DNA from: Saccharopolyspora elongata
Lineage (GTDB): Bacteria > Actinomycetota > Actinomycetes > Mycobacteriales > Pseudonocardiaceae
NCBI RefSeq assembly: GCF_004348985.1
Contig: NZ_SMKW01000002.1
Coordinates: 186,001-250,000 of the forward strand
Direction of reading: 5' to 3'
Length of the DNA stretch: 64,000 nt
Within the stretch, counting starts at the first letter, position 1, and each line of letters begins with the position of its first letter. The translations under genes and the position numbers were made by a program. Positions 52,190 to 60,165 of this stretch are shown here, piece after piece. The notes below the pieces were generated by a model. That model saw only the letters and a list, made by a program, of their open reading frames with translations, ran no database searches and was not told the DNA's origin.

Positions 52190-54156
52190 GGCCGCTCCTG
52201 TGCTGCCGCCGCGGCGTGGTCCCGGTCGGCGGTGAGGTCGATCGCCGGGTGGTGGCAGGCCACCGCGTGGAACCTGCCCTGCCCGCCGAGCACCGGTGCC
52301 CGCTCCTCGCAGATCGCGGTGGCCATCGGGCAGCGGTCGGCGAACCGGCAGCCGGCCGCGAATTCGGACGGGGACGGCACCACGCCGGGGATCTGGGTCA
52401 GCTGCTCGGCGCCGGACTCCAGCGACAGCACCGCGCCGAACAGCCCGCGGGCGTAGTGGTGCGCGGGCGCCTCGACCAGCGCCGAGGTCACCCCGGATTC
52501 CACGATCTGCCCGCCGTACATCACCACGATGCGATCGGTGACGTCGGAGACCAGGGCCAGGTCGTGGGAGACCAGGATCAGAGCGAAGCCGAGTTCCGCG
52601 CGCAGCCGCAGCAGCAGCTGGATCACCTGCGCCTGCACGGTGACGTCCAGCGCTGTGGTCGGCTCGTCGGCCACGATCAGCTTCGGGTCGCGGGAGAGCG
52701 CCATCGCGATCAGCACGCGCTGCCGCTGGCCGCCGGAGAGCTCGTGCGGGTAGGCGGTGAGGGTGCGCGCGGGATCGAGCCCGACCATCTCCAGCAGCTC
52801 CGCGGGCGTGTGCCGGCCGCCGCGCCGGACCAGCTGCTTGAGCTGGGACCGGATGGTCATGGCGGGGTTCAGCGACGACAGCGCGTCCTGGTAGACCATC
52901 GCCATCTCGTGGCCGAGCAGGCGGCGCCGGGACTGGCGGGGGAGGGTGAGCAGGTCGGTGACGCCGCCCTCGCGGCGGAAGAGGATTTCGCCGCCGATGC
53001 GGGCTTCCTTCGGTTGCAGGCCCATCACCGTCAGCGCGATGATCGTCTTGCCGCAGCCGGATTCCCCGACCAGGCCGAGGACTTCGCCGGGGCGGACGTC
53101 GAAGGAGATGCCGTCGACGATGTCCACGCCATCGTGGCGGCCGTCGAAGCCGATGGCGAGGTTGCGGACCTGCAGGATCGGTTCGCCGTCGGGCAGCGAG
53201 CGCGCCCGCTCCGCGAGCCGCTGCGCCGCCTCGGCGAGGCCGGGCAGCTCGGTGCGCTCGCCGGTGGCCGCCCGCGTGCGCCGCCTGGGTTCCGAGGTGG
53301 CCTGCCGGGTGGCCGGCGCCGCCCAGGCGTCCGAAACCCCTTCGGCGAGCACGTTGAGCGCGAGCACCGTCAGCAGGATCACCAGGCCGGGGAAGACCGT
53401 CGCCCACCAGCCGCCGGTCAGGACCATGTTGCGGCCGTCGGCGATGACGCTGCCCCACGACGGGTCGGGCGGGCGCACGCCCGCGCCGATGAACGACAGC
53501 GACGCCTCGAAGACGATCGCGTCGGCGACCATCACCGTGCAGAAGACCAGGACGGGCGCCGCGCAGTTGATCGCGACGTGCCGGACGAGGATGTGCGGGG
53601 TGCGGGCGCCGATGACGCGTTCCGCCGCCACGTAGTCCTCGCCGTACTGGGCGAGGACGTTGGCGCGCACCACGCGGGCGATCGGCGGGACGTTGACGAA
53701 GGCGATCGCCAGCACCAGCACCGGGATGCTGCCACCGAAGACCGCCACGAGCACGGCGGCCAGCGCGATGCCCGGGAACGCCATGATCACGTCGAGCACC
53801 CGCATGATCGTTTCGCCGATCGCGGAGCGGGAGGTGGCGGCGACCGCGCCGACCACCGCGCCCGCGAGCAGCGCGCAACCGGTGGCGCCCAGCCCGATCA
53901 GCAGCGACCAGCGCGCCCCGTAGAGCACCCGCGTGAAGATGTCGCGGTTCGCGCTGTCCAGGCCCATCCAGTGCGTTGCGCTGGGGCCGCCCGCGGCGGC
54001 TTCCTGCGCGTACGGCGAATGCGGGGCCAGCATCGGCGCGAAGATCGCGGCCAGGCAGATGACGACGAGCAGGCCGACGGCGATCCAGGAGATCGTGTTG
54101 AGCCGCCGGAACCGGATGCCCGGCCGGGCGAGTCGTTCGGCAAGTCCGGTGCGCAT
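52186..54156 (-). CDS. Fused ABC permease-ATPase subunit (SatC-like)
   Basis: 656 residues joining two normally separate proteins. Residues 1-285 are a DppC-type permease with about six membrane segments and the EAA-like loop AAERVIGARTPHILVRHV. Residues 330-640 are a DppD-type ATPase with GESGCGKTI, LSGGQRQRVLIAMAL, LIVADEPTTALD and the Cys motif GCRFADRCPMATAIC. Such fusions are described for sialic acid transporters of the SatABCD/SiaEFGI kind, as I recall them. A GTG at 54159 is an alternative start. Both ends overlap the neighbouring genes. Confidence 0.9.
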   Translation of the reverse strand: MRTGLAERLARPGIRFRRLNTISWIAVGLLVVICLAAIFAPMLAPHSPYAQEAAAGGPSATHWMGLDSANRDIFTRVLYGARWSLLIGLGATGCALLAGAVVGAVAATSRSAIGETIMRVLDVIMAFPGIALAAVLVAVFGGSIPVLVLAIAFVNVPPIARVVRANVLAQYGEDYVAAERVIGARTPHILVRHVAINCAAPVLVFCTVMVADAIVFEASLSFIGAGVRPPDPSWGSVIADGRNMVLTGGWWATVFPGLVILLTVLALNVLAEGVSDAWAAPATRQATSEPRRRTRAATGERTELPGLAEAAQRLAERARSLPDGEPILQVRNLAIGFDGRHDGVDIVDGISFDVRPGEVLGLVGESGCGKTIIALTVMGLQPKEARIGGEILFRREGGVTDLLTLPRQSRRRLLGHEMAMVYQDALSSLNPAMTIRSQLKQLVRRGGRHTPAELLEMVGLDPARTLTAYPHELSGGQRQRVLIAMALSRDPKLIVADEPTTALDVTVQAQVIQLLLRLRAELGFALILVSHDLALVSDVTDRIVVMYGGQIVESGVTSALVEAPAHHYARGLFGAVLSLESGAEQLTQIPGVVPSPSEFAAGCRFADRCPMATAICEERAPVLGGQGRFHAVACHHPAIDLTADRDHAAAAAQERP

Positions 54157-55115
54157 CACGCGGCGCTCCTGAGTCGGGGGTTGACCAGCAGGTACAGCAC
54201 GTCCACGACGAGGTTCACCACGACGAAGCCGACCGCGATGGTGAGCACCGCGCCTTGCACGACGGCGGGATCGCCGTTGAGCACCGCGTTGATCATCAGC
54301 TGGCCCATGCCGGGCAGCGAGTAGATGGTCTCGATGACCACCGCGCCGCCGAGCAGGTAGCCGACGCGCAGGCCGAGCACGGTCAACGGGTTGATCAGCG
54401 CGTTGCGCAGGACGTTGCGGCCGACCACGACGATCGGCGGCAGGCCGTTGCCGATCGCGGTGCGGACGTAGTCCTTGTCCAGCTCCTCCACCACGGCCGT
54501 GCGGATGATCCGGGTCAGCTGCGCGGCCACCGGCAGCGACAGCGAGATCGCCGGCAGCGTCATGGACACCAGCCAGCCGGTGAACGAGTCACCCGGGTTG
54601 ATGTAGCCGCCGGTCGGGAACCAGCCGCGGTCGACGGCGAGCCACTGGATCGACAGCAGCGCGATCCAGAACGCCGGGGCCGCGACGCCGACCAGCGAGA
54701 CGATCCGGATCAGCTGGTCGGGCCAGCGGTCCCGGAACAGCGCGGCGACGACGCCGAACACCAGCGCCAGCACGACCGCGATGAACAGCCCCAGGAAGGT
54801 CAGCTGCATCGTCAGCGGCAGCGCGGTGGCCACCTGCTCCAGCACCGGTGCCTTGGTCAGCACGCTGGTGCCCATGTCGCCCTGCGCCAGGTCGGCGACG
54901 AACCGCAGGTAGCGCACGGGCAGCGGGTCGAGCAGGCCGTTCTCCAGCTGGAACCGGTGGATCTGCTCGGGCGTCGGGTTGGCGCCCTGGAAGTACGCGT
55001 ACTCCGGCTTGTTGTTGGAGAAGCGCATGATGATGAAGACGAACAGGATCACGCCCAGCAGCAGCGGGATCAGGATGAGGATGCGCCGCAGCAGCATCCT
55101 CGCGATCACGACCAC
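54156..55115 (-). CDS. ABC transporter permease (DppB/SatB-like)
   Basis: 319 residues with six membrane segments, beginning LILIPLLLGVILFVFIIMRF. The periplasmic loop PEQIHRFQLENGLLDPLPVR and the cytoplasmic VVEELDKDYVRTAIGNGLPP coupling loop are typical of the DppB family. It pairs with the permease half of the next gene. The GTG at 55115 has GGAG upstream. It is separated from the substrate-binding protein gene by a 206-bp region holding an inverted-repeat element, so its expression may be lower than that of the binding protein. Confidence 0.92.
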   Translation of the reverse strand: MVVIARMLLRRILILIPLLLGVILFVFIIMRFSNNKPEYAYFQGANPTPEQIHRFQLENGLLDPLPVRYLRFVADLAQGDMGTSVLTKAPVLEQVATALPLTMQLTFLGLFIAVVLALVFGVVAALFRDRWPDQLIRIVSLVGVAAPAFWIALLSIQWLAVDRGWFPTGGYINPGDSFTGWLVSMTLPAISLSLPVAAQLTRIIRTAVVEELDKDYVRTAIGNGLPPIVVVGRNVLRNALINPLTVLGLRVGYLLGGAVVIETIYSLPGMGQLMINAVLNGDPAVVQGAVLTIAVGFVVVNLVVDVLYLLVNPRLRSAA

Positions 55116-55140
55116 GTGGAACTCCGCTCAGTTCTCGTCT

Positions 55141-55311
55141 CTGAAGCGGCGAAGCCGCTTAGCCCATCTATGCAACTTGCACCGCTGCGGGTTCTCAGAC
55201 GTCGTCTCGGGAGGACAGCCCCGGGGCCGCGTATTGGTCATACACAAGCCGGGGATCCCGGACTGAGGCGGCGTCTGAGGTTCCGCTACCCGCACCGCCG
55301 TGCAAGGTGCG
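55141..55311. repeat. Inverted-repeat (MITE-like or REP-like) element
   Basis: Left arm 55171-55201 and right arm 55272-55310 are imperfect inverted repeats: GCAACTTGCAC, TGCGGGT and CTCAGACG on the left recur in complement on the right as GCACCTTGCAC, TGCGGGT and CTCAGACG, with an 8-base insertion. A perfect 7-bp hairpin, AAGCGGC-GAA-GCCGCTT, sits at 55144-55160. The element has no coding potential and lies inside the ABC transporter operon, between binding protein and permease genes. Confidence 0.7.
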
Positions 55312-55321
55312 TTCGACTGTT

Positions 55322-56932
55322 TCAGATTCGCTTGGCTTGCAACAGGTTCATGCCGGGGTAGGGCTGCGGCTCGACGCCGTCGAGCTTCGCCGGGTCCCAG
55401 GCCGTCACGAGCTCGTTGTGCAGCACCGGGTAGAGGACCGCTTGGTCGGCCACCACGTCGAGGTAGTCGTGGACGAGTTGCCGCCGCCGGGCCGGGTCGG
55501 GTTCCCGGATCGCCTGGTCCATCGCCGCGAACAGCGCCTTGGCCTCGGGGCTGGAGTCCCACTTGGTGTACTTCATCCAGGTGCCACCGGCGGTGTAGTT
55601 GTAGCGCAGGATCAGGTCCGGGTCGAGGCCGAACTGGTTCGGGTTCGATGCCGCCGCGACGACCTGGTAGGACTGCGACTGGTCCATCTTGGTGAACAGC
55701 GCGCTGGTGTCCTGCGGCTGCAGCTCGGTCTTGACGCCGATCGCCTCCCAGGAGTTGGCGATGGTCGGCAGGCAGTCGGCGAGCCAGCTGACGTTCACCG
55801 CCATCAGCGTGATGGTCAGCCCGCTGACCCCGGCCTCGGCGAGCAGCGCCCGCGCCCGGTCGGGGTCGTGGTCGTAGACGGTCTTCGCCCTGGCGTAGGC
55901 CGGGTTCTGCTCGTTGAGGAAGCTGGTGGCCGGGGTGCCGTGGCCCTTGAGCGCGACGTCGATCATCTTGCGGGTGTCGATGGCGTGGAACAGGGCCTGC
56001 CGGACCCGCTTGTCGTCGAACGGCTTCTGACCGGTGTTGAACATCAGGAACAGGTGGTTCATGCCCTTGCCGCCGTCGACCCGCAGCCCGCTCTGGCGCA
56101 GCTGGTCGATGTTGGCGTAGGGGATGTTCTCGGCGACCTGCGCCTCGGCGCCGCCGCCGGAGATCTTCGCGACCCGGGCAGAGGCGTCCACGATGGACAG
56201 CCAGTTCATCTTCTGCACCGCGGGCTTGCGCGGGCCGTTGTAGTCCGCGAACGCCTCGAACCTGGTGTTGGCCTTAGGGTTGTGCTCGACCAGCTTGTAC
56301 GGGCCGGAGCCGATGGCCTTGCCGCTCTTGGCCGCGTCCCAGCCGCCCGGGGCGCCGTAGACGTGCTTCGGCATGATCTTCGCGATCGTGAGGCGCTGGA
56401 TCCCGTCCGGGAACGGGAACTTCAGGACCAGTTCCACTGTGGCGTCGTCGACCTTGCGGGCCTCCTGCAGCCACGCGGCGAAGAACGAGGACGCCAGGGT
56501 GCTCGGGTCGAGGACGCGCTCGAAGGTGAACACCACGTCGTCCGCGGTGACCGGCTGCCCGTCGTGCCACTTCGCGCCCGGGCGCAGCGCGAAGCGCCAG
56601 GTGGTTGCATTGGGGTCGGCGGGTGCGGCCGCCGCCAGCGCGGGGTAGGGGTCGCGGGTGACCGGGTCGGTGTCGATCAGTCCTTCGTAGACGTGGTTGT
56701 TGCCGGCCATCGCGAACGCCGACGCGGTCATGGTCGGGTCCCAGGTCTGGTCGTTGCCGTAACCGATCACGGCGGTGATCAGGCCCTTGTCGTCGCCGCC
56801 GGTCGATGTCGTCGACGCGGGGCCGCCGCAGGCGCCGACGGTGGCGGAGACGGCCGCCGCCGCGCTCAGGATCCCGCTGTAGCGCAGAAAGTCGCGGCGA
56901 CTGACGAAGGTGCGGGAAACGTGGGGGCTCAC
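55322..56932 (-). CDS. ABC transporter substrate-binding lipoprotein (family 5, SatA-like)
   Basis: 536 residues. The N-terminus has a Tat motif (SRRDFLRYSGILSAAAAVSA) running into a lipobox VGAC, so it is a Tat-exported lipoprotein with Cys near residue 35. The rest matches DppA/OppA family 5: ALRPGAKWHDGQPVTADDVV, FAAWLQEARKVDDATVELVL, VRQALFHAIDTRKMIDVAL and LGLDPD-type closing loops. Family 5 proteins bind peptides, nickel or sugars; the nearby sialidases and shared operator suggest sialic acid. The GTG at 56932 has AGGAGG upstream. Confidence 0.93.
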   Translation of the reverse strand: MSPHVSRTFVSRRDFLRYSGILSAAAAVSATVGACGGPASTTSTGGDDKGLITAVIGYGNDQTWDPTMTASAFAMAGNNHVYEGLIDTDPVTRDPYPALAAAAPADPNATTWRFALRPGAKWHDGQPVTADDVVFTFERVLDPSTLASSFFAAWLQEARKVDDATVELVLKFPFPDGIQRLTIAKIMPKHVYGAPGGWDAAKSGKAIGSGPYKLVEHNPKANTRFEAFADYNGPRKPAVQKMNWLSIVDASARVAKISGGGAEAQVAENIPYANIDQLRQSGLRVDGGKGMNHLFLMFNTGQKPFDDKRVRQALFHAIDTRKMIDVALKGHGTPATSFLNEQNPAYARAKTVYDHDPDRARALLAEAGVSGLTITLMAVNVSWLADCLPTIANSWEAIGVKTELQPQDTSALFTKMDQSQSYQVVAAASNPNQFGLDPDLILRYNYTAGGTWMKYTKWDSSPEAKALFAAMDQAIREPDPARRRQLVHDYLDVVADQAVLYPVLHNELVTAWDPAKLDGVEPQPYPGMNLLQAKRI

Positions 56933-56959
56933 GTTGCCTCCTGGCGGGTTGAGCGACGG

Positions 56960-56981
56960 GACATGGGACGTCCTACGTCAA
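56960..56981. promoter_or_regulatory. Shared operator, ABC transporter side
   Basis: GACATGGGACGTCCTACGTC at 56960-56979. The core ACGTCCTACGT (56968-56978) recurs in inverted orientation on the sialidase side. It ends 28 bp before the binding-protein start codon. Confidence 0.65.
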
Positions 56982-57087
56982 GTCTGGGAGTGCAGGCTAC
57001 GGTCGCCTGCGTTCGGCGGTCAAGAACAGTTGATCGAGAGGTTTCCGGCCGGTTTCGCGGAGCCGTCCGCCGAGGCTTTCAGAGGTT

Positions 57088-57108
57088 CCACGTAGGACGT
57101 AGTATGTC
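57088..57108. promoter_or_regulatory. Shared operator, sialidase side
   Basis: Read on the minus strand: GACATACTACGTCCTACGTG, matching the other site in GACAT and in the whole 11-base core (57090-57100). It ends 32 bp before the sialidase start codon, the mirror position of the first site. Confidence 0.65.
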
Positions 57109-57140
57109 TTCCCTCGTTCGCTCTGCTGGAAGGGCATGAC

Positions 57141-59036
57141 ATGCGCATAGCACCTGGAGGGCCGCCGCGGCGGTGGAGAGCCGCGGCGTTGAGCGTCCTG
57201 CTGTCGGCCGCGATGCTGTCGGGATCGCCGGCCGGCGCGGCCGCCGAACCGGACCCGGCAGCACCGTTCGTCGACGAGCAGGTCCTGTTTGCGAAGCAGG
57301 ACTTCGGCTACGCGTGCTTCCGCATCCCGGCCGTCGTCCGGGCCGACAACGGCGACGTCCTCGCCTTCGCCGAGGGCCGGGTCGCGGACTGCGGCGACGA
57401 CGGCGACATCGACATCGTGCTGCGGCGCTCCACCGACGGCGGCCGCACCTGGGGCCCGCTGCAGGTGGTCTCCGACGGCAACGGGTCGACGCACGGCAAC
57501 CCGGTGCCGATCGTCGACCAGCGCACCGGCCGCATCGTGCTGGTCAGCAACCACAACGGGCCCGATCCCTGCCCGAACGGCTGCGATCGCGATCCGTTCG
57601 TCCAGGTCAGCGACGACGACGGGGCCACGTGGTCGGCGCCGCGCGAGATGACCGAGGGCAAGCGCCCGGAGTGGAACTTCTGGTACGCCACCGGCCCGAT
57701 GCACGGCATCCAGCTCACCCGCGGCCCGCACGCGGGACGGCTGGTGGTCGGCGCCAGCCACGAGATCAACGACAGCGTGCGCCCGCACGTCTACGGCACG
57801 CACCTGCTCTACAGCGACGACAGCGGCCAGACCTGGCACATCGGTGCGTCCGCGGCCGTCGACGGCGGGACGGTCATCGCCCAGGAGGTGACCGTCGTCG
57901 AGCTCACCGACGGGCGGGTCTACGCGCTGGCCAGGGATCGCGGCACCGATCCGGGCCATCGGTCGGTCGCGATCAGCAGCGACGGGGGAGCGACGTTCGA
58001 CGAGCCGTTCCAGGCCATCGACCTGGCCATGCCCGACGTGCAGGCGTCGACGCTGCGCCTGCACGCGCGGGACCAGGGCGACGCCGAGGACCGGATCCTG
58101 CTGTCCGCGCCGGCGCATCCGGTGGCGCGCGAGGCGATGTCGGTGCGTTCCTCCTACGACGAGGGACGGAGCTGGCAGCCCTGGGAGCAGGGCAAGGTCT
58201 TCTGGTGGGGGCCGTCGGCGTACTCGGACATGGTGAAGCTCGACGGCGACGAGATCGGGCTGTACTACGAGGCCGGCTCCGCCACGCCGTACGAGTCGAT
58301 CCGGTGGGCGCGTTTCAACGAGGCCTACCTGGCGACGCCGAACGGCACGCCGCCGGGCATTCCGGGACCGCCCGAACCCGGTCCGACGACGCCCGATGAC
58401 TCCGGCCGCGGCAACCCCGCCTTCGTCCGCGGCGACGCGGCGCTGGTGCCCGGGCGGTTCGGGAACGCGTTGGCCCTGGACGGCGTGGACGACCGCGTCG
58501 AGGTGCCGTTCGACGAGTCGATCGACCTCGGCGGCGGCGACTTCACCCTGACGACGTGGTTCCGCTACGCGGACACCACCGGCTCGCACGCCCTGCTGTG
58601 GGCGTACCGGACCGGCAGCGGCACCACGCCGCAGCTGTGGCTGCGCGCGGAACCCGGCTCGAACCGGATCCAGGCGCTGATCATGGTGGACCGCTTCAAC
58701 ATCACCGTGCAGTCCGCCGGCGCGTACAACGACGACCAGTGGCACCACGCGGCGCTCCAGCGGGTGGACGGCCGGTTCGTGCTGCGCATCGACGGCCGGG
58801 AAGCCGGATCGGCCGAGGTGCCGCCGGGTTCCGTCACCGAGGGCAAGGAGTTCGGGGTCGACGGAATCCACATCGGACAGCGCGTGGACGGCGCCAACCG
58901 CTTCCACGGCGCCATCGACGACGTGCGCGTCTACCGGCGCGCGCTGACGCAGGCGGAGCTGGAGTCCATCCGGACGCGGAACGCGCAGATCGGCGGCCGC
59001 CTCGGGCTCCGGCTCCCGATGGAGGCCATCTCCTGA
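57141..59036 (+). CDS. Secreted sialidase with C-terminal LamG-like domain
   Basis: 631 residues. A Sec signal with arginines (MRIAPGGPPRRWRAAALS) is cleaved near AAA at about residue 34. The six-bladed GH33 propeller (about 45-400) shows ACFRIPAVV, the FRIP arginine, and Asp boxes STDGGRTWG, SDDDGATWS, SDDSGQTWH, SSDGGATFD and SYDEGRSWQ. A Pro-rich linker near 400 leads to a LamG/concanavalin-like domain (about 415-600), probably sugar-binding. It should release terminal sialic acids outside the cell for the divergent transporter. The ATG follows GGAAGGG. Confidence 0.95.
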   Translation: MRIAPGGPPRRWRAAALSVLLSAAMLSGSPAGAAAEPDPAAPFVDEQVLFAKQDFGYACFRIPAVVRADNGDVLAFAEGRVADCGDDGDIDIVLRRSTDGGRTWGPLQVVSDGNGSTHGNPVPIVDQRTGRIVLVSNHNGPDPCPNGCDRDPFVQVSDDDGATWSAPREMTEGKRPEWNFWYATGPMHGIQLTRGPHAGRLVVGASHEINDSVRPHVYGTHLLYSDDSGQTWHIGASAAVDGGTVIAQEVTVVELTDGRVYALARDRGTDPGHRSVAISSDGGATFDEPFQAIDLAMPDVQASTLRLHARDQGDAEDRILLSAPAHPVAREAMSVRSSYDEGRSWQPWEQGKVFWWGPSAYSDMVKLDGDEIGLYYEAGSATPYESIRWARFNEAYLATPNGTPPGIPGPPEPGPTTPDDSGRGNPAFVRGDAALVPGRFGNALALDGVDDRVEVPFDESIDLGGGDFTLTTWFRYADTTGSHALLWAYRTGSGTTPQLWLRAEPGSNRIQALIMVDRFNITVQSAGAYNDDQWHHAALQRVDGRFVLRIDGREAGSAEVPPGSVTEGKEFGVDGIHIGQRVDGANRFHGAIDDVRVYRRALTQAELESIRTRNAQIGGRLGLRLPMEAIS

Positions 59037-59050
59037 CGGCCCGGGTAGGT

Positions 59051-59114
59051 GTCGTGAGTGCGAAAGCCGGTAAGAACCGGACAGCCGGTAAGAACCGGAC
59101 TTCGCGCTCACGAC
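59051..59114 (+). repeat. Branched hairpin with tandem 18-bp repeats
   Basis: An outer 14-bp stem (59051-59064 with 59101-59114, one G-T) encloses two perfect tandem copies of AGCCGGTAAGAACCGGAC (59065-59082 and 59083-59100). Each copy folds alone as CCGGT-AAGA-ACCGG. The result is a three-way structure 15 bp after the sialidase stop, probably its terminator, though the design is unusual. Confidence 0.75.
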
Positions 59115-59138
59115 CCGCCGATCGGGCATGATCGGCCC

Positions 59139-60104
59139 ATGCGCACCTTCTACCCGGAGCTGGAACCACACGCCGCGGGACACCTGGACGTCGGGGACGG
59201 AAACCTCGTCTACTGGGAGGAATGCGGGAATCCGCACGGGAAGCCCGTGGTGTTCGTACACGGCGGGCCAGGCGCCGGGTGCACCCCGGCGCACCGCAGG
59301 CTGTTCCGCCCCGACGCGTACCGGATCGTGCTGTTCGACCAGCGCGGATGCGGTCGCAGCACGCCGAGCGCCGGAGCGGCCGACGGGAATCTGGCCACCA
59401 ACACCACCTGGCACCTGGTCGCCGACATGGAGCGGCTCCGCGAACACCTCGGCATCCAACGCTGGCAGGTGTTCGGCGGCTCGTGGGGCAGCACGCTCGC
59501 GCTCGCCTATGCGCAGACGCATCCCGATCGCGTCAGCGAGCTGGTGCTGCGCGGTGTGTTCACCGTCCGCCGGAGCGAACTCGACTGGTCTTACGCGGGC
59601 GGCTCCGCGCATCTGTTCCCCGAGCAATGGCACGACTTCCTGGCGGCCGTTCCCGAAGCGGAGCGGGGCGGCGACCTCCTCACCGCCTACCACCGACTGC
59701 TCGACGACCTCGACCCGGCCGTGCACGAGCCCGCGGCCATCGCCTGGAGCGCGTGGGAGGGGCGGCTCATCGCGCTGCGGCCGCGACCGGAGCTGATCGC
59801 GGAGTTCACCGAACCCGGGTCCGCGGTTCCCCTGGCCCGCATCGAGAACCACTACTTCCGGCACCGCGGCTGGCTGGAGGAAGGGCAGCTCATCCGCGAC
59901 GCCGGGCTGCTGAGCGGTATCCCCGGGGTGATCGTGCAGGGCCGGTACGACGTGCTCACCCCGCCGGGTACGGCCTGGGAACTCGCCCGTGCGTGGGGAA
60001 ACGCGGAGCTGACCATCGTCGAGGATGCCGGGCACGCCTTCGACGAGCCCGGCATCCTCGACGGGCTCATCGCGGCCACCGACCGGTTCGCCGGCCGCGC
60101 CTGA
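59139..60104 (+). CDS. pip: Proline iminopeptidase
   Basis: 321 residues of the alpha/beta-hydrolase S33 family. FVHGGPGAGCTPAHRRLF is the oxyanion HGGPG loop, VLFDQRGCGRS follows, and VFGGSWGSTLALAYAQ near residue 113 carries the nucleophile Ser. The catalytic Asp lies in GRYDVLTPPGTAWEL near 270 and the His in EDAGHAFDEPG near 298. It removes N-terminal proline from peptides in the cytosol. The ATG at 59139 fits the conserved start RTFYPELEP; it has almost no ribosome site, so it may be leaderless. Confidence 0.95.
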   Translation: MRTFYPELEPHAAGHLDVGDGNLVYWEECGNPHGKPVVFVHGGPGAGCTPAHRRLFRPDAYRIVLFDQRGCGRSTPSAGAADGNLATNTTWHLVADMERLREHLGIQRWQVFGGSWGSTLALAYAQTHPDRVSELVLRGVFTVRRSELDWSYAGGSAHLFPEQWHDFLAAVPEAERGGDLLTAYHRLLDDLDPAVHEPAAIAWSAWEGRLIALRPRPELIAEFTEPGSAVPLARIENHYFRHRGWLEEGQLIRDAGLLSGIPGVIVQGRYDVLTPPGTAWELARAWGNAELTIVEDAGHAFDEPGILDGLIAATDRFAGRA

Positions 60105-60124
60105 CGCAGACCGGCGGAAGCCGT

Positions 60125-60159
60125 GCGCGGGCTCGGGCCGGGTCGACCCGGGCCCGCGC
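60125..60159. terminator. Terminator between convergent genes
   Basis: GCGCGGGC (60125-60132) pairs with GCCCGCGC (60152-60159), with an inner stem CCGGGT-CG-ACCCGG (60138-60151) and a one-sided bulge, between pip and the second sialidase. Confidence 0.65.
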
Positions 60160-60165
60160 GGGTCG

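Noticed and set aside
51125-56932. Plain dipeptide/oligopeptide transporter reading
   Set aside because: Family membership alone supports it, but the divergent sialidase, the shared operator and the fused subunit make sialic acid a better hypothesis. Kept as the alternative.
56997-60035. A 1012-codon minus-strand frame over the sialidase and pip
   Set aside because: Composition of a shadow frame and no motif; both plus-strand genes are certain.
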